From positions 211,817-275,816 of the forward strand of contig NZ_CP076718.1 of assembly GCF_011682235.2 (NCBI RefSeq): DNA of 64,000 bases. Reading direction: 5' to 3'. Position numbers and translations under genes: made by a program. Below the pieces are notes generated by a model. It was given only the letters and a program-made list of their open reading frames with translations. It was not told the origin of the DNA and made no database searches. Every line of letters begins with the position of its first letter. Position 1 is the stretch's first letter. Shown here one piece after another: positions 36,129-46,171 of the stretch. Source of the DNA: Rhodocaloribacter litoris. GTDB lineage: Bacteria; Bacteroidota; Rhodothermia; Rhodothermales; ISCAR-4553.

Positions 36129-37040
36129 ATGCGCACCGCTGCTCTTCGCCTCCTTCCCCTCGCGATCCTGCTCGGCCTTGTCCCCCCGGTCGCTCTCGCC
36201 CAGCCGAATTTCGACGAGGTGCAGATTCAGACCATCCCCGTGGCCGAAGGCGTGTTCATGCTCGCCGGTCGGGGCGGCAACATCGGCCTGTCGGTCGGCG
36301 AGGACGGCGCCTTCCTGATCGACGACCAGTACGCCCCGCTGACGGACAAGATCAAGGCGGCCGTGGCGGCACAGACGGAGCAGCCCATCCGGTTCGTGGT
36401 CAACACCCACTGGCATGGTGACCACACCGGCGGCAACGAGAACATGGGGCAGGCCGGCGCGGTGATCGTGGCCCACGAGAACGTCCGGCGCCGCATGAGC
36501 ACCGAGCAGTTCATCGAAGCCTTCAATTCGCGGACGCCTCCGGCCCCGCCGGCCGCCCTGCCCGTGGTCACCTTCACCGACGCCGTCACCTTCCACTGGA
36601 ACGGCGACGAGATCCACGTCTTCCACGTCGACCCGGCCCACACCGATGGCGACGCCATCATCTTCTTCCGCCGCGCCAACGTGATCCATATGGGGGACAC
36701 CTACTTCAACGGCATGTACCCGTTCATCGACGTCTCCAGCGGGGGGACCCTCGCCGGCATGATCGCCGCCGTGGATCGGGTGCTGCCGATGACCCACGAG
36801 GACACGAAGATCATTCCCGGCCACGGACCGCTCTCGAACCGTGCCGAACTCATGGCCTACCGGGAGATGCTCGCGACCGTGCACGCGCGGATGAAGGCCC
36901 TCATCGCCGACGGCAAGAGCCGGGACGAGGCCATCGCCGCCCGGCCTACCGCCGACCTGGATGCCACCTGGGGCCGCGGTTTCCTCCAGCCCGACGTGTG
37001 GGTCGGCATCGTCTACGACGCCGTGGCCGCCGAAGAGTAG
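36129..37040 (+). CDS. Secreted metallo-beta-lactamase-fold hydrolase
   Basis: 303 residues with a Sec signal (LLPLAILLGLVPPVALA). The di-zinc motif HWHGDH is at 94-99 (NTHWHGDHTGGN). Later ligands are the His in VDPAHTDGD, the Asp in HMGDTYFN and the His in IIPGHGPLS. It resembles cyclase/SoxH-type and quinoprotein-relay MBL proteins that act in the periplasm; the substrate is not evident. Stand-alone gene with a perfect 10-bp hairpin after it. Confidence 0.92.
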   Translation: MRTAALRLLPLAILLGLVPPVALAQPNFDEVQIQTIPVAEGVFMLAGRGGNIGLSVGEDGAFLIDDQYAPLTDKIKAAVAAQTEQPIRFVVNTHWHGDHTGGNENMGQAGAVIVAHENVRRRMSTEQFIEAFNSRTPPAPPAALPVVTFTDAVTFHWNGDEIHVFHVDPAHTDGDAIIFFRRANVIHMGDTYFNGMYPFIDVSSGGTLAGMIAAVDRVLPMTHEDTKIIPGHGPLSNRAELMAYREMLATVHARMKALIADGKSRDEAIAARPTADLDATWGRGFLQPDVWVGIVYDAVAAEE

Positions 37041-37051
37041 GCCCCACGAGC

Positions 37052-37081
37052 AGCGTCCCGGCTCGGATGAACCGGGACGCT
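37052..37081 (+). terminator. Hairpin after the MBL gene
   Basis: AGCGTCCCGG (37052-37061) pairs perfectly with CCGGGACGCT (37072-37081). There is no clear T-run, so efficiency is uncertain. Confidence 0.55.
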
Positions 37082-37155
37082 CCCCACGCGGGCACGTGAC
37101 GCCCTGACCTCTCCCCCAGGACCTTGCGGAACGCCCGCACCCGCCGCGGGATGGG

Positions 37156-38247
37156 TTACCGGCCGCCCCCGACCTTCGCGAGCACCTGCGAGACGGTGCA
37201 GCCGGCCGTGAACTCGTTCGCTTCAAACCGCGTGGCCAGCAGTCCTACCGCCGTCCCATCGGTAACGCGCACCGTGAGTTCATGCTCGCCGCTGCGCTTG
37301 GGCGAGCAGTACTCGAGCAGGTAATAACTGTTGGCCTCGTCCCGGATGAAGCCGGCGATCTCCTGGAAACGGGGCAGCAGGTCGTCGATACGGGAGGCGG
37401 CCACGAAGCCGTCCCGGCCGATCTCCGTCAGGGTGGCCTCATCGATCTCCCCCCCGAGGCCGATGGCATAGATCGACACGTCCGGCCTGGCACGCCGCAC
37501 GGCCGTCATCGCCTCGGAGCGCGGTACCCGGCTGGCCTGGTCGGTACCGTCGGTGAAGAGCACGACCGTCCCGGCCGCGATGATCTGCTCCCGCACGAGG
37601 ACCTCCAGCCGTTGATCGATCTGATCGATGCCCTGCACGACGGCGCCGTAGAGGTTGGTCGAGTTGTCTTTCGGCAGGTCAGCTGTGATGTCTTCGATCC
37701 CGGCCAAGAGCAGATCCGGGTCGCTCGTCACCCCCACGAGCGGCACCAGCTCGGCCTGCCCATCGAACCACCAGATGCCCATCTCGATCTCGCCATAGCG
37801 GGGATCGTCGCGGGCAAACAGGGTCGCTTCGACGAAGCTCCGGGCCGCCGCCTTGAGCGGCTCCAGACTCTCGCTGGCGACGATGCTCCCGCTCAGGTCC
37901 AGCAGGAGGGCCACGGTGAACCGGAACTGCCCCGCCTTCGGCACGATGCTCTGGCGGGACTCGAAGCGCGAGACGAGCTGCTCGTTCTCGAAGATGTCGA
38001 AGTTCGCCGGTTGCAGGCCCGGCACGGGCGCCCCGTCTTCCGTATCCACCTTGAACAGCAGGGACACGTTGGCGGGCGGCCGCGTCTGGTGCTCGATGAG
38101 GGCAACGTTGAGGGTCGCCGTCACGTCGCAGGTCTGAAAGATTTCGCAGCGGGCGGCCTCGTCGTTCGCATCGCAGCCGGCCAGCGCGACGAGGAGGAGC
38201 AGCACCCAGGCTGCGGGTCGGTAGCAACGGGTTCCGGGATGTCGCAT
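37156..38247 (-). CDS. VWA-domain lipoprotein
   Basis: 363 residues. The signal ends in a lipobox (VALAGC, Cys25). The von Willebrand A domain has the MIDAS DLSGS at 117-121 and a second metal-binding TDGTD later, with the NLYGAV Thr/Asn region between. It is anchored in the envelope and probably mediates protein-protein or protein-ligand adhesion. No MoxR or BatA neighbours. Confidence 0.9.
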   Translation of the reverse strand: MRHPGTRCYRPAAWVLLLLVALAGCDANDEAARCEIFQTCDVTATLNVALIEHQTRPPANVSLLFKVDTEDGAPVPGLQPANFDIFENEQLVSRFESRQSIVPKAGQFRFTVALLLDLSGSIVASESLEPLKAAARSFVEATLFARDDPRYGEIEMGIWWFDGQAELVPLVGVTSDPDLLLAGIEDITADLPKDNSTNLYGAVVQGIDQIDQRLEVLVREQIIAAGTVVLFTDGTDQASRVPRSEAMTAVRRARPDVSIYAIGLGGEIDEATLTEIGRDGFVAASRIDDLLPRFQEIAGFIRDEANSYYLLEYCSPKRSGEHELTVRVTDGTAVGLLATRFEANEFTAGCTVSQVLAKVGGGR

Positions 38248-38514
38248 GGGAGGATCAAGCCTGAGGGATACGGGCGGTTCACCCCTGCCCCTGCACAGAC
38301 CCTGCCATACCCGGCACCCGGCTACCGGATCGTCCTGAAAAGGCCGTTTTCAGCGCAGCAACGCCTGTCTTTTTCGGAACGCGCACCGGCATCGCCGCTC
38401 CGGACGCCGCGCTTCCGGAACCGGCGCTCGCCCGGATGCGAACGTGCCTTCGTCCGCGATCAAACCTTTGCCCCGATGGCGGGTATGGAGCGCCATACCT
38501 TTTCGCCTGGACCC

Positions 38515-40050
38515 ATGCCCCACGATTACGACGTCCTGGTCGTCGGCGCCGGCCACAACGCGCTCATCACGGCCGCCTACGCGGCACAGGCCGGCTACCG
38601 CGTGGCCGTCTTCGAACGCCGCGACAGGGTCGGCGGAGCGGTCTCCACGTGCGAGATCGTCCCCGGCTACCGGTTCGACCTCGGCGGAAGCGCCCACATC
38701 CTGATCCGCCTCACGCCCGTCGTCGATGAACTCGGCCTCGGCGCCTTCGGCCTCGAGTACCTCGAACTCGACCCGCTCTTCTTCGCCCCCTTCCCCGACG
38801 GCGACGCGGTGTTCCTCTACCGCGACGTGGACCGGACCGTGGCCCACCTGGAGGAAAAGTTTCCGGGGGAAGGGATCGCCTACCGCCGTTTCATCGACGC
38901 CTGGAAGCCGTTTGCCGAGGCGGTCAGGGACGCCTTCCTGTGCGTGCCCGGTCCCTTCGAGCTGGGCCGCGCGATGGTTTTCCGCCGCACGACGCCCGAC
39001 TGGAAACAGGCGCTTCCGATGATCCTGAAGCCCTACGGGGAGGTGGTCGATGCGTACTTCCGGGAGGAGAAGCTGAAGGCGATGCTCGTATGGATGGCGG
39101 CGCAGTCCGGCCCGCCGCCGACGGAGCCGCTGACGGCCCCGTTCCTCCTCTGGCACCCGCTCTATCACGAGGGCGGCATCGCGCGGCCCCGGGGCGGCTC
39201 GGGGGAGCTGACGCAGGCGCTCCGCCGCCACATCGAGGCGCACGGCGGGGCGGTCTTCACCTCGGCGCCGGTCGAGCAGATCCTCGTCGAGGGCCGCCGG
39301 GCCGTGGGCGTGCGCGTAGCGGGCGCGGCGTACACGGCACGGGCCGTGGTGGCGGGCACCCACGCCCTGGAAACGTTCGGGCGGCTGCTGCCCGAGGCCC
39401 ACCGCCCGCCGGGCGCCCGGCACCTGCGCACCGGCAACGGCTTCGGCGCGATCCTCCGCCTGGCCCTCCGCGAGCCGGTCGCCTACACGGCCGCACCGGG
39501 GGCCGAGGCCCGCACCGGCCTTCAGCTCCTCTGCCGCGACCGCGCCCAGCTCCACGCCGCCTACGGCGACTACCTGCGCGGCGAGCCGGCCCACGACCCA
39601 CCCCTCGTGGCGATGACCTTCTCCGCCGTCGATGCCTCGCTGGCCCCGCCCGGCGGCGAGGTGCTCTGGCTCTGGGCCCAGTACTTCCCGTACGCCCTCC
39701 GCTCCGGGCACTGGGACGAGATCGGCGAGGCCGTCGCCGACCGCATCCTGTCGGCCTTCGAAGCCTATGCCCCGGGCACCCGGGACAAGGTCGTCGGCCA
39801 GCTCTTTCAGCACCCGCTCTACCTCGAGCGCGAGCTGGGCCTCTACCGGGGCAACGTGATGCACCTGGAGATGAGCCTCGACCAGATGTTCATGCTCCGC
39901 CCGTTCCTCGGCATGGCCCGCTACCGGACCCACCTGAAGGGGCTGTACCTGACCGGCGCGAGCACCCACCCCGGCGGCGGCATCATGGGCGCCTCGGGCC
40001 GGAATGCCGCCCGCGTTCTGTTGAAAGATCTGAGCCGAAGGCGCGTCTGA
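38515..40050 (+). CDS. crtO: Phytoene-desaturase-like FAD oxidoreductase, CrtO-type beta-carotene ketolase candidate
   Basis: 511 residues. ATG 38515 starts [25 protein letters not shown], the FAD-binding GxGxxx motif at once. [25 protein letters not shown] and the C-terminal [23 protein letters not shown] are typical of the CrtI/CrtO group. CrtO enzymes add a 4-keto group to beta-carotene, and ketocarotenoids are known in Salinibacter relatives, so ketolase is preferred over desaturase. The family distinction is by similarity only. The start of the lycopene cyclase gene is 3 bp after its stop. Confidence 0.8.
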   Translation: MPHDYDVLVVGAGHNALITAAYAAQAGYRVAVFERRDRVGGAVSTCEIVPGYRFDLGGSAHILIRLTPVVDELGLGAFGLEYLELDPLFFAPFPDGDAVFLYRDVDRTVAHLEEKFPGEGIAYRRFIDAWKPFAEAVRDAFLCVPGPFELGRAMVFRRTTPDWKQALPMILKPYGEVVDAYFREEKLKAMLVWMAAQSGPPPTEPLTAPFLLWHPLYHEGGIARPRGGSGELTQALRRHIEAHGGAVFTSAPVEQILVEGRRAVGVRVAGAAYTARAVVAGTHALETFGRLLPEAHRPPGARHLRTGNGFGAILRLALREPVAYTAAPGAEARTGLQLLCRDRAQLHAAYGDYLRGEPAHDPPLVAMTFSAVDASLAPPGGEVLWLWAQYFPYALRSGHWDEIGEAVADRILSAFEAYAPGTRDKVVGQLFQHPLYLERELGLYRGNVMHLEMSLDQMFMLRPFLGMARYRTHLKGLYLTGASTHPGGGIMGASGRNAARVLLKDLSRRRV

Positions 40051-40052
40051 AT

Positions 40053-40787
40053 ATGACCTACCTCCAGTTCCACCTCGTCTTCATCCTGCCGCCGCTGCTG
40101 GCGCTGGCCCTCATCCCGCCCCGCCCGGCGGCCGCCCCGGGCGAGCGCCATCCCTGGCCGTGGCTGCTCCTGCTGGCCCTCCTGGCCGTACTCTACACCA
40201 CCCCGTGGGACAACTACCTCGTGGCGCGGGGCATCTGGTCGTACGGCGCAGCGCGTGTGCTGGGGACGATCGGCTACGTGCCCGTCGAAGAGTACCTGTT
40301 CTTCGTGCTCCAGCCGCTGCTCACCGGGCTGTGGTTCGTGCGCCTGCGGGCGCGCCCCGCCCTCCGCCGGCCCGACGCGGCCCCCGGCCCCCACGCCCGC
40401 CGCCTCGGCGCCGCCTTCTGGCTGCTCATAGCCGTCGTCGGCGCGGTGCTGCTGACCACCGAGCCGGGCACCTACCTGGGGCTGATCCTGGCCTGGGCCG
40501 CCCCGGTCCTGGCAGGCCAGTGGTTCCTCGCCGGCGACGCCTTCCTCCGGCACCGGCGCCTCTTCTTCCTGGCGGTGGCCGTCCCCACGCTCTACCTGTG
40601 GGTCGCCGACGCCATCGCCATCCGCCTGGGCATCTGGCACATCGCCGAGGCCACCACGCTCGGCTGGCGTCCCGTTGGCCTGCCCGTCGAAGAAGCCACC
40701 TTTTTCCTCGTAACGAACCTGCTCGTGGTGCAGGGCCTCTGGCTGTTCCTCCCCCTGTCGCAACCGCACGCCGCCCGCCATGCCTGA
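40053..40787 (+). CDS. Lycopene cyclase, fused CrtYcd type
   Basis: 244 residues, membrane protein with about seven hydrophobic helices. Two repeats of the heterodimer-type cyclase are fused: [16 protein letters not shown]...[15 protein letters not shown] in the first half and [16 protein letters not shown]...[20 protein letters not shown] in the second. The PxE(E/D) acidic motifs of both halves are present. It converts lycopene to a cyclised carotene, the substrate of the CrtO-type ketolase encoded 3 bp upstream. It overlaps the next gene's ATG by 8 bp. Confidence 0.92.
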   Translation: MTYLQFHLVFILPPLLALALIPPRPAAAPGERHPWPWLLLLALLAVLYTTPWDNYLVARGIWSYGAARVLGTIGYVPVEEYLFFVLQPLLTGLWFVRLRARPALRRPDAAPGPHARRLGAAFWLLIAVVGAVLLTTEPGTYLGLILAWAAPVLAGQWFLAGDAFLRHRRLFFLAVAVPTLYLWVADAIAIRLGIWHIAEATTLGWRPVGLPVEEATFFLVTNLLVVQGLWLFLPLSQPHAARHA

Positions 40788-41802
40788 CGCCCCCGTCCAT
40801 CCCGCCGTCGCCGTGATCGGTGCCGGCCTCAGCGGCCTGACTGCCGCCTCCACGCTGCACCGCGCCGGCCTGCCCGTCCGCATCTTCGACAAGGGACGCG
40901 GACCGGGCGGGCGCATGAGCCGCCGCCGGCAGAACGGCTTCCACTTCGACCACGGCGCCCAGTATTTCACGGCCCGGGACCCGGCCTTCCGCGAGGCGGT
41001 CGAGGCCTGGCGGGCCGAGGGGATCGTGGCCGCATGGCCGCTGCGTCTCGGCGTGGCACGCCATGGGCACCTCACCGCAAAGCCGTCCCGCGAGGCCCGC
41101 TACGTGGGCGTGCCCAGCATGAACGCCGTCGCACGGCACCTGGCCCGTGGCCTGCGCGTCGACTACGGCGTGCGCATCGAGGCCGTAGAGCCCTTCGCGG
41201 GCGGCTGGCAGCTCCGGGCCGAGGACGGCACCGCCTTCGGGCGGTTCGACGTCGTCCTCGTGAGCGCCCCGCCGCCGCAAGCTGCGCCCCTGCTCGGCGC
41301 AGCCTCCGACTTCGCGGCGGCCGCCGCCCGCCTTACCATGGCACCCTGCTGGGCCGTCATGGCCGCCTTCGACGCCCCGCTCCCGATCCCGTTCGACGGC
41401 CTGTTCGTCGAGGAAAGCCCGCTGACCTGGGTGGCGCGCAACAGCAGCAAGCCCGGACGGCCCCCCGGCGAGACGTGGGTCCTGCACGCCGGGCCGGACT
41501 GGTCGGCCGCTCATCTCGAAGCCGACCCGGACCGGATCACCGCCCCGTTGCTCGACGCGTTCTTCGCCGCCGTGGGCATGGCCCCCGTGCCGCCCGTGCT
41601 GGCCGTGGCCCACCGGTGGCGCTATGCGTTGCCCGTGGGCAAAGCCGAGGCCCCGTGCCTCTGGGATCCGGCCATCGGCCTGGGTGCCTGCGGGGACGCC
41701 TACCGGGGCGGACGCATAGAGGGCGCGTACCTCAGCGGCCGCGCCCTCGCCCGTTCCGTGCTATCCACGTTCGGGATCAGCCCCCCTGCACCAGCCGCAT
41801 GA
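40780..41802 (+). CDS. Renalase-like NAD(P)/FAD-dependent oxidoreductase
   Basis: 340 residues. The N-terminus [21 protein letters not shown] is the FAD-binding GxGxxG, and [10 protein letters not shown] plus [12 protein letters not shown] are the renalase/amine-oxidase-type blocks. The C-terminal [25 protein letters not shown] binds the flavin. Overlaps the lycopene cyclase gene by 8 bp, so it belongs to the same transcript. Relatives are recurrently found with photolyase, carotenoid and light-induced genes. The substrate is unknown. Its 3' end overlaps the convergent GTP cyclohydrolase gene by 26 bp. Confidence 0.9.
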   Translation: MPDAPVHPAVAVIGAGLSGLTAASTLHRAGLPVRIFDKGRGPGGRMSRRRQNGFHFDHGAQYFTARDPAFREAVEAWRAEGIVAAWPLRLGVARHGHLTAKPSREARYVGVPSMNAVARHLARGLRVDYGVRIEAVEPFAGGWQLRAEDGTAFGRFDVVLVSAPPPQAAPLLGAASDFAAAAARLTMAPCWAVMAAFDAPLPIPFDGLFVEESPLTWVARNSSKPGRPPGETWVLHAGPDWSAAHLEADPDRITAPLLDAFFAAVGMAPVPPVLAVAHRWRYALPVGKAEAPCLWDPAIGLGACGDAYRGGRIEGAYLSGRALARSVLSTFGISPPAPAA

Positions 41803-42436
41803 ACTCGGCGCGTGCGCTCGTGTCTTCCATGAACAGCCCGCTCATGGCGCTCGTCGTCGTGATCGAGTGCTGTTTCTGTACGCCGCGCATCACCATGCAC
41901 AGGTGCGTCGCCTCGATCACCACCGCCACCCCCTGCGGCTGCAGCACCTCCTCGATGGCGTCGCGGATCTGGATCGTCAGCCGCTCCTGCACCTGCAACC
42001 GCCGTGCGAACACGTCCACCACGCGCGGGATCTTGCTCAGCCCCACGATCTGGCCGTTCGGGATATAGGCCACGTGCGCCCGACCGAAGAACGGGAGCAT
42101 GTGGTGCTCGCAGAGGGAGAAGACCTCGATGTCGCGGACGAGGATCATCTCGCTGTAGTCTTCCTCGAACAGGGCGCTGGTGAGGATGGCGCGGGGGTCC
42201 TGCGTGTAGCCCTGGGTGAGGAACTGGAGGGCTTTCGCCACGCGCTCGGGGGTTTTCAGAAGGCCCTCCCGCTCGGGGTCCTCGCCGAGCAGTTCGATCA
42301 CCCGCGCCAAGTTGCGCGCGAGGAGCGAGGTCGCAGGCGTGTTTGTGTCGGTCCGGGGCATCGCGGGGACCGGAACGGGTTCACCGGCCGCACCGTCGCC
42401 CTGGGAGGTGGACGTGTACAGGGTAGGCATCGTCAT
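41777..42436 (-). CDS. folE: GTP cyclohydrolase I
   Basis: 219 residues. It makes 7,8-dihydroneopterin triphosphate from GTP, the first step of folate and pterin synthesis. Zinc ligands are in LCEHHMLPF (Cys and His) and in THLCMVMRG (second Cys). [23 protein letters not shown] is the family signature. The start at 42436 is favoured because GAGGA lies about 8 nt upstream; MPTLY at 42430 is possible. Position between a photoregulator locus and carotenoid genes suggests a role in light or oxidative stress, for example in supplying a pterin cofactor, though a folate housekeeping role cannot be excluded. Confidence 0.95.
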   Translation of the reverse strand: MTMPTLYTSTSQGDGAAGEPVPVPAMPRTDTNTPATSLLARNLARVIELLGEDPEREGLLKTPERVAKALQFLTQGYTQDPRAILTSALFEEDYSEMILVRDIEVFSLCEHHMLPFFGRAHVAYIPNGQIVGLSKIPRVVDVFARRLQVQERLTIQIRDAIEEVLQPQGVAVVIEATHLCMVMRGVQKQHSITTTSAMSGLFMEDTSARAEFMRLVQGG

Positions 42437-42531
42437 GAACAGGTTCCTCGTCATAAATAAGGCTGGGATAGTGCGAAAAGGGAAGGCGGTCCGGCACCGC
42501 ATCGAATCGGTGCAGGACCGTTCCCGTCGCG

Positions 42532-43053
42532 TCAGTTCGACGGCGGCAGCAACACCGTGTCGATCACGTGGATGACGCCGTTCGAGGCCTCGATGTCCGT
42601 CGCCGTGACGGTGGCGTCGTTGATCATCACCTTGCCGTCCATCACCTTGATGGTAAGCGAGGCCCCCTGTACCGTCTTGGCCGACGTCAGGTTGACCACG
42701 TCGGCGGCCCGTACGGCACCCGGCACCACGTGGTAGGTCAGGATGGCAACGAGCTGGTCACGGTTTTCCGGCTTGAGCAGGCTTTCGACGGTGCCCTCGG
42801 GCAGCTTCGCGAAGGCCTCGTCGGTCGGGGCGAAGACGGTAAACGGCCCCTCGCCCTGGAGCGTCTCGACCAGGCCGGCTGCCTGCACGGCCGCCACCAG
42901 CGTATTGAAGCCGCCTTCCGTGGCCACCTGCACGATGTCTTTCTCCACCATGGGCGTCTCAGGGTCCTGCGCGTCACAGCCCGTCGCGACGAACAGAGCC
43001 ATCAGCGTGAGGGTGAAAAGTGACGTGGTCATGTGTTTGAAGATGGTTTTCAT
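42532..43053 (-). CDS. Fasciclin (FAS1) domain lipoprotein
   Basis: 173 residues. GGAGA precedes ATG 43053. Signal [12 protein letters not shown] gives a lipobox Cys26. A single FAS1 domain follows ([56 protein letters not shown]). These are surface or periplasmic adhesion-type proteins and are often stress-induced. It lies downstream of, and on the same strand as, the B12-binding regulator gene, 70 bp away. Confidence 0.93.
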   Translation of the reverse strand: MKTIFKHMTTSLFTLTLMALFVATGCDAQDPETPMVEKDIVQVATEGGFNTLVAAVQAAGLVETLQGEGPFTVFAPTDEAFAKLPEGTVESLLKPENRDQLVAILTYHVVPGAVRAADVVNLTSAKTVQGASLTIKVMDGKVMINDATVTATDIEASNGVIHVIDTVLLPPSN

Positions 43054-43123
43054 GGTTTGCTCTCCGTGTTGATGGTGTGGGATGGATGGATGGTGGATGG
43101 AAGGCATGGCGTGCGCCGGATCG

Positions 43124-44047
43124 TCAGGCTTCGATGGCCTGTATCCACCGGTCGAACGGCTCCATGCGTGAGAAAAAGCGGGCCTCGAGGAAGCGAGGGG
43201 CCACATCGCGCAGATCCCGATCTTCGGGCAGGCCCGGCCCGCCGAGGGCCAGACGGCAGGGTCTTTTCGGGTCGTACATGCGGTCGAGCAGGCGCACGGC
43301 GGCGAGGGCTTCCGGCAGGCCCCGGGGCGGCATCATCGAGATGCACATCAGTTGTGCCTCGTGCCGGTGTTGCTGCCCGGCGAACTCTTCCGTGGGCACA
43401 TCCAGCCCGAGGTAGATGACCTGCCAGCCACGGGCCGCCAGCACGTGCCGCACCATGAGGGCGCCCAGTTCGTGCACCTCCCCCTGCAGGCAACCCACCA
43501 CGGCGACCCTGCGCTTCCGGCCATTGCGCTGCTTGCGCAGGCCCTCGCCCGCCGGCGCATCGAGTCGTAAGATCGCGTCGCGCACGAGCCCGGTCATGCG
43601 GTGCTCCTCGCCGACGCTGAGGTGCCCAGTCACGTAGCCCTCTCCGATCCGGCGCATCACCGGGCCGACCAGGTGGTCGAACAGCCGGGCAGGGGATACG
43701 TCGTGCCTGCGGAGGAACGTCAGAAGCCGGGTGAAACGCTCGACGTCGCCGTGGGCCAGTGCGTCGTACGCCACCTCGTACAGGTCCGTGAAGTCGCCTT
43801 CGCGTTGCGCCCGGAGCAGCCCCCGTCCGACGCGGGCCGCTTCGTCTCCGAACGCCAGCAGCGGAAGGTTCATCCGCCGCTCCGAAGCGAAGCGGACCAG
43901 CGCGTCGACCGGGATGCGCCGGTGGCCTCCCGCCGTCGTCCGGCAGGAGAGCGCCCCCTCGTTGCACCAGCGCTTTATCGAGGATTCATGCACCCCCAGC
44001 AGGCTGGCCGCCTCCCGGGTGGACAGTATGGTCTGCGCGTCGCTCAT
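43124..44047 (-). CDS. MerR-type B12-binding transcriptional regulator (CarH/LitR family)
   Basis: 307 residues. Excisionase/MerR-type winged HTH at about 8-44 ([28 protein letters not shown]). A helical bundle (70-160) is followed by a cobalamin-binding Rossmann domain with ExHxxG at 190-195 (His192 lower ligand). In the known photoreceptors a Wx9EH motif contacts adenosylcobalamin; here it is Tyr138-x9-Glu148-His149, so the upper His is kept but Trp is replaced by Tyr. Known members repress carotenoid and light-response genes in the dark and are released by light. The divergent ECF sigma gene and the IS between them are described separately. Confidence 0.88.
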   Translation of the reverse strand: MSDAQTILSTREAASLLGVHESSIKRWCNEGALSCRTTAGGHRRIPVDALVRFASERRMNLPLLAFGDEAARVGRGLLRAQREGDFTDLYEVAYDALAHGDVERFTRLLTFLRRHDVSPARLFDHLVGPVMRRIGEGYVTGHLSVGEEHRMTGLVRDAILRLDAPAGEGLRKQRNGRKRRVAVVGCLQGEVHELGALMVRHVLAARGWQVIYLGLDVPTEEFAGQQHRHEAQLMCISMMPPRGLPEALAAVRLLDRMYDPKRPCRLALGGPGLPEDRDLRDVAPRFLEARFFSRMEPFDRWIQAIEA

Positions 44048-44118
44048 GTCTGTTTTTCGACCATCTCGTGCTTATGAACGCTTCAGAATGGATAAGTTGC
44101 ACTACGACGGAGATTAAA

Positions 44119-44124
44119 TTCGAT
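44119..44124. promoter_or_regulatory. Outlying TTCGAT half-site
   Basis: A TTCGAT word 17 bp left of the IS insertion end. Before insertion it would have lain 16 bp from the ATCGAAA word at 45381. Listed only as part of the candidate operator. Confidence 0.25.
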
Positions 44125-44140
44125 TTTTTATCTTGATTGA

Positions 44141-45371
44141 CAGGGCGAGCGCATTCTAAAATAGGCTAGTGTTAATGGCCTGGGATGTCGTAAGCTGTGC
44201 CGGTTCGTCAGCCGTTCCAGTTTGCTCCCCTCCGTTCATGTCTGAGACCTGCTTTATTCGCTATTTTGACCACCTTGAGGACCCCCGACGCGATCAGGGC
44301 AAACGCCACCGGCTCGAGCACGTGCTCGTGATCGCCCTCTGTGCCGTTGTTGCCGGTGCTGAGGGCTGGGATGACATCGCCACGTTCGCCCAGGCCAAAG
44401 TCTCCTGGCTGACCCAACGGCTCGACCTCAAACATGGCACGCCCTCGGGCGACACCTTCCGCCGCGTCCTGGCCGCCATCTGCCCGGAGGCCTTCGCCCG
44501 CGGCTTCGTACGCTGGGTGGAGGCGCTGGCCCAACAGACGGCCGGCGAGGTCATTGCCATCGATGGCAAGACGCTGCGCCGCAGTTACGACAAAGACGAC
44601 CCGAAGGCCGCCCTGCACATGATCTCGGCCTGGGCGTGTGAGCAGCATCTGGTGCTGGCGCAAGAGAAGGTCTCGGCCAAGAGCAATGAGATTACCGCGA
44701 TTCCGGCGCTTCTGGAGGTGTTGGACCTCGAAGGCTGCATTGTGACGCTCGATGCGATGGGCACGCAGACCGAGATTGCCGAAGCGATCTGCGCGCAGGG
44801 GGCGGACTACGTGTTGGCCCTGAAGGGCAACCAGGGCCTGCTCCACCGTGAGGTGCGGGCCTACTTCGAGCAGGGGCGCACGCGGCACTGGCGGGCGATG
44901 CCGGTCGCCTACGCGGAGCGCTGTGACCTGGGGCACGGGCGCAAGGAAGTGCGTCGGCTGTGGATCTCGACCGATGTGGCCTGGGTGCCCAAGGCCGAGG
45001 CGTGGCGTGACCTGAACAGCCTCGTGATGGTCGAACACGAGCGCCACACGCAGCAGGGCGTGAGTCTGGAGCGCCGCTTCTACATCAGCAGCCTCGCGAC
45101 CACAGCGGAGCAGATGCTGGATATCATCCGGAGTCACTGGGGCATTGAGAATCAGCTGCACTGGGTGCTCGATGTGGTGTTTCGGGAGGATGAGAGCCGT
45201 ATTCGGCGCGATCACGGGGGGCAGAACATGGCGGTGGTGCGGCAGCTAGCGCTCAACCTGTTGCGCAAGGACGAAACGAAGCGGTTGAGTCTGCGCATGA
45301 AGCGAAAACGGGCCGGTTGGGACGATGCCTTCCTGGCGCAGATCGTCGGAATTTAGAATGCGCTCGCCCTG
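44141..45371 (+). mobile_element. Insertion sequence, ISAs1 family (copy B), complete
   Basis: 1231 bp. Perfect 20-bp inverted repeats: CAGGGCGAGCGCATTCTAAA at 44141-44160 and its complement at 45352-45371. A perfect 10-bp target duplication TCTTGATTGA flanks it (44131-44140 and 45372-45381). The transposase stop codon lies inside the right repeat. All features are intact, so insertion is recent. It sits in the divergent intergenic region of the CarH-like regulator and the ECF sigma factor. Confidence 0.96.
44238..45356 (+). CDS. ISAs1 family transposase (copy B)
   Basis: 372 residues from ATG 44238; the upstream ATG at 44169 adds non-conserved residues. DDE candidates are Asp in AIDGKTLRRS, Asp in VTLDAMGTQ and Glu in HWGIENQLHWVLDV. 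KSNEITAIPALL and the C-terminal KRKRAGWDDAFLAQI match the family. It is intact and differs in much of its sequence from copy A (8762-9889). Confidence 0.95.
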   Translation: MSETCFIRYFDHLEDPRRDQGKRHRLEHVLVIALCAVVAGAEGWDDIATFAQAKVSWLTQRLDLKHGTPSGDTFRRVLAAICPEAFARGFVRWVEALAQQTAGEVIAIDGKTLRRSYDKDDPKAALHMISAWACEQHLVLAQEKVSAKSNEITAIPALLEVLDLEGCIVTLDAMGTQTEIAEAICAQGADYVLALKGNQGLLHREVRAYFEQGRTRHWRAMPVAYAERCDLGHGRKEVRRLWISTDVAWVPKAEAWRDLNSLVMVEHERHTQQGVSLERRFYISSLATTAEQMLDIIRSHWGIENQLHWVLDVVFREDESRIRRDHGGQNMAVVRQLALNLLRKDETKRLSLRMKRKRAGWDDAFLAQIVGI

Positions 45372-45380
45372 TCTTGATTG

Positions 45381-45404
45381 ATCGAAACATAATTCATTTT
45401 CGAT
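45381..45404. promoter_or_regulatory. Inverted repeat ATCGAAA-N10-TTTCGAT, candidate operator
   Basis: Perfect 7-bp arms (45381-45387 and 45398-45404) in an A/T-rich stretch 72 bp upstream of the ECF sigma start. Position between a regulator and its divergent target fits a regulator-binding site. Binding has not been shown and no -10 could be assigned with confidence. Confidence 0.4.
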
Positions 45405-45475
45405 ATTAGAACAGGTCAGAATCGCTCACAACAACCACGATGAGCGTTATTCGACCCACAACCGAGAGGTGCCCC

Positions 45476-46132
45476 ATGAAGACCGCCCGCCTCCACCCCC
45501 GCAACCGGAAGGCCCTGCTGGACGAACTCAGCGACGAACTGCTCATGGAGCAGCTCCAGGCCGGAACCGTGGAAGCGTTCGACCTCCTCGTCGAGCGCTA
45601 CTCCGGCAAGTTGATGCGTTACCTGCTCGACTTCCTCGGCGACCCGCAACGGGCCGAGGACCTGCTGCAGGACACCTTCCTCCGCGTCTACCGGAACCGC
45701 CACGCCTACCGGCGCTTCGCCAAGTTCTCCACGTGGATCTACACCATCGCCGGCAACCTGGCCCGCTCGGAATACCGCAAAAACAAGCGCCGCAAGACGA
45801 CCTACACGCTCCGGGTCGGAACCCGCGATCAGGAGGAGTACGAGCTACCGCTGCCCGACGAGACCTTTTCGCCGGAGCGTGAAACCGAGCGCACGTTCGA
45901 GGAGCAGGCCATCCAGGAAGCCCTCGCACAGCTCTCGCCGCGCTACTGGGAGGTGGTGGTACTGCGCGACGTGCAGCAACTGACCTACGACGAAATCGCC
46001 GAGATCACGGGCCTGCCCATGGGCACCGTCAAGAGTCGCATCAACCGGGGGCGTATCCGCCTGCAGCAGATTCTTCGCGATCGCTACGGCATCGTCCCCG
46101 AGGGGCAGGAAGCCGAGGTCATGGCCGCCTGA
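45476..46132 (+). CDS. ECF-type RNA polymerase sigma factor
   Basis: 218 residues. GAGAGGT at 45464-45470 favours ATG 45476 over the one at 45440. Region 2 is seen in FDLLVERYSGKLMRYL and DLLQDTFLRVYRNRHAY, FAKFSTWIYTIAGNLARSEYRK (2.3/2.4), and region 4 in LSPRYWEVVVLRDVQQLTYDEIAEITGLPMGTVKSRINRGR (HTH). No anti-sigma gene follows. It is divergent from the CarH-like regulator, the same arrangement as LitR with its ECF sigma LitS in Streptomyces. It may therefore direct transcription of the carotenoid/pterin genes, which is inference. Confidence 0.93.
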   Translation: MKTARLHPRNRKALLDELSDELLMEQLQAGTVEAFDLLVERYSGKLMRYLLDFLGDPQRAEDLLQDTFLRVYRNRHAYRRFAKFSTWIYTIAGNLARSEYRKNKRRKTTYTLRVGTRDQEEYELPLPDETFSPERETERTFEEQAIQEALAQLSPRYWEVVVLRDVQQLTYDEIAEITGLPMGTVKSRINRGRIRLQQILRDRYGIVPEGQEAEVMAA

Positions 46133-46171
46133 AATCGTCCCCACGTACACCTGTGGACGATACGGGATCCA

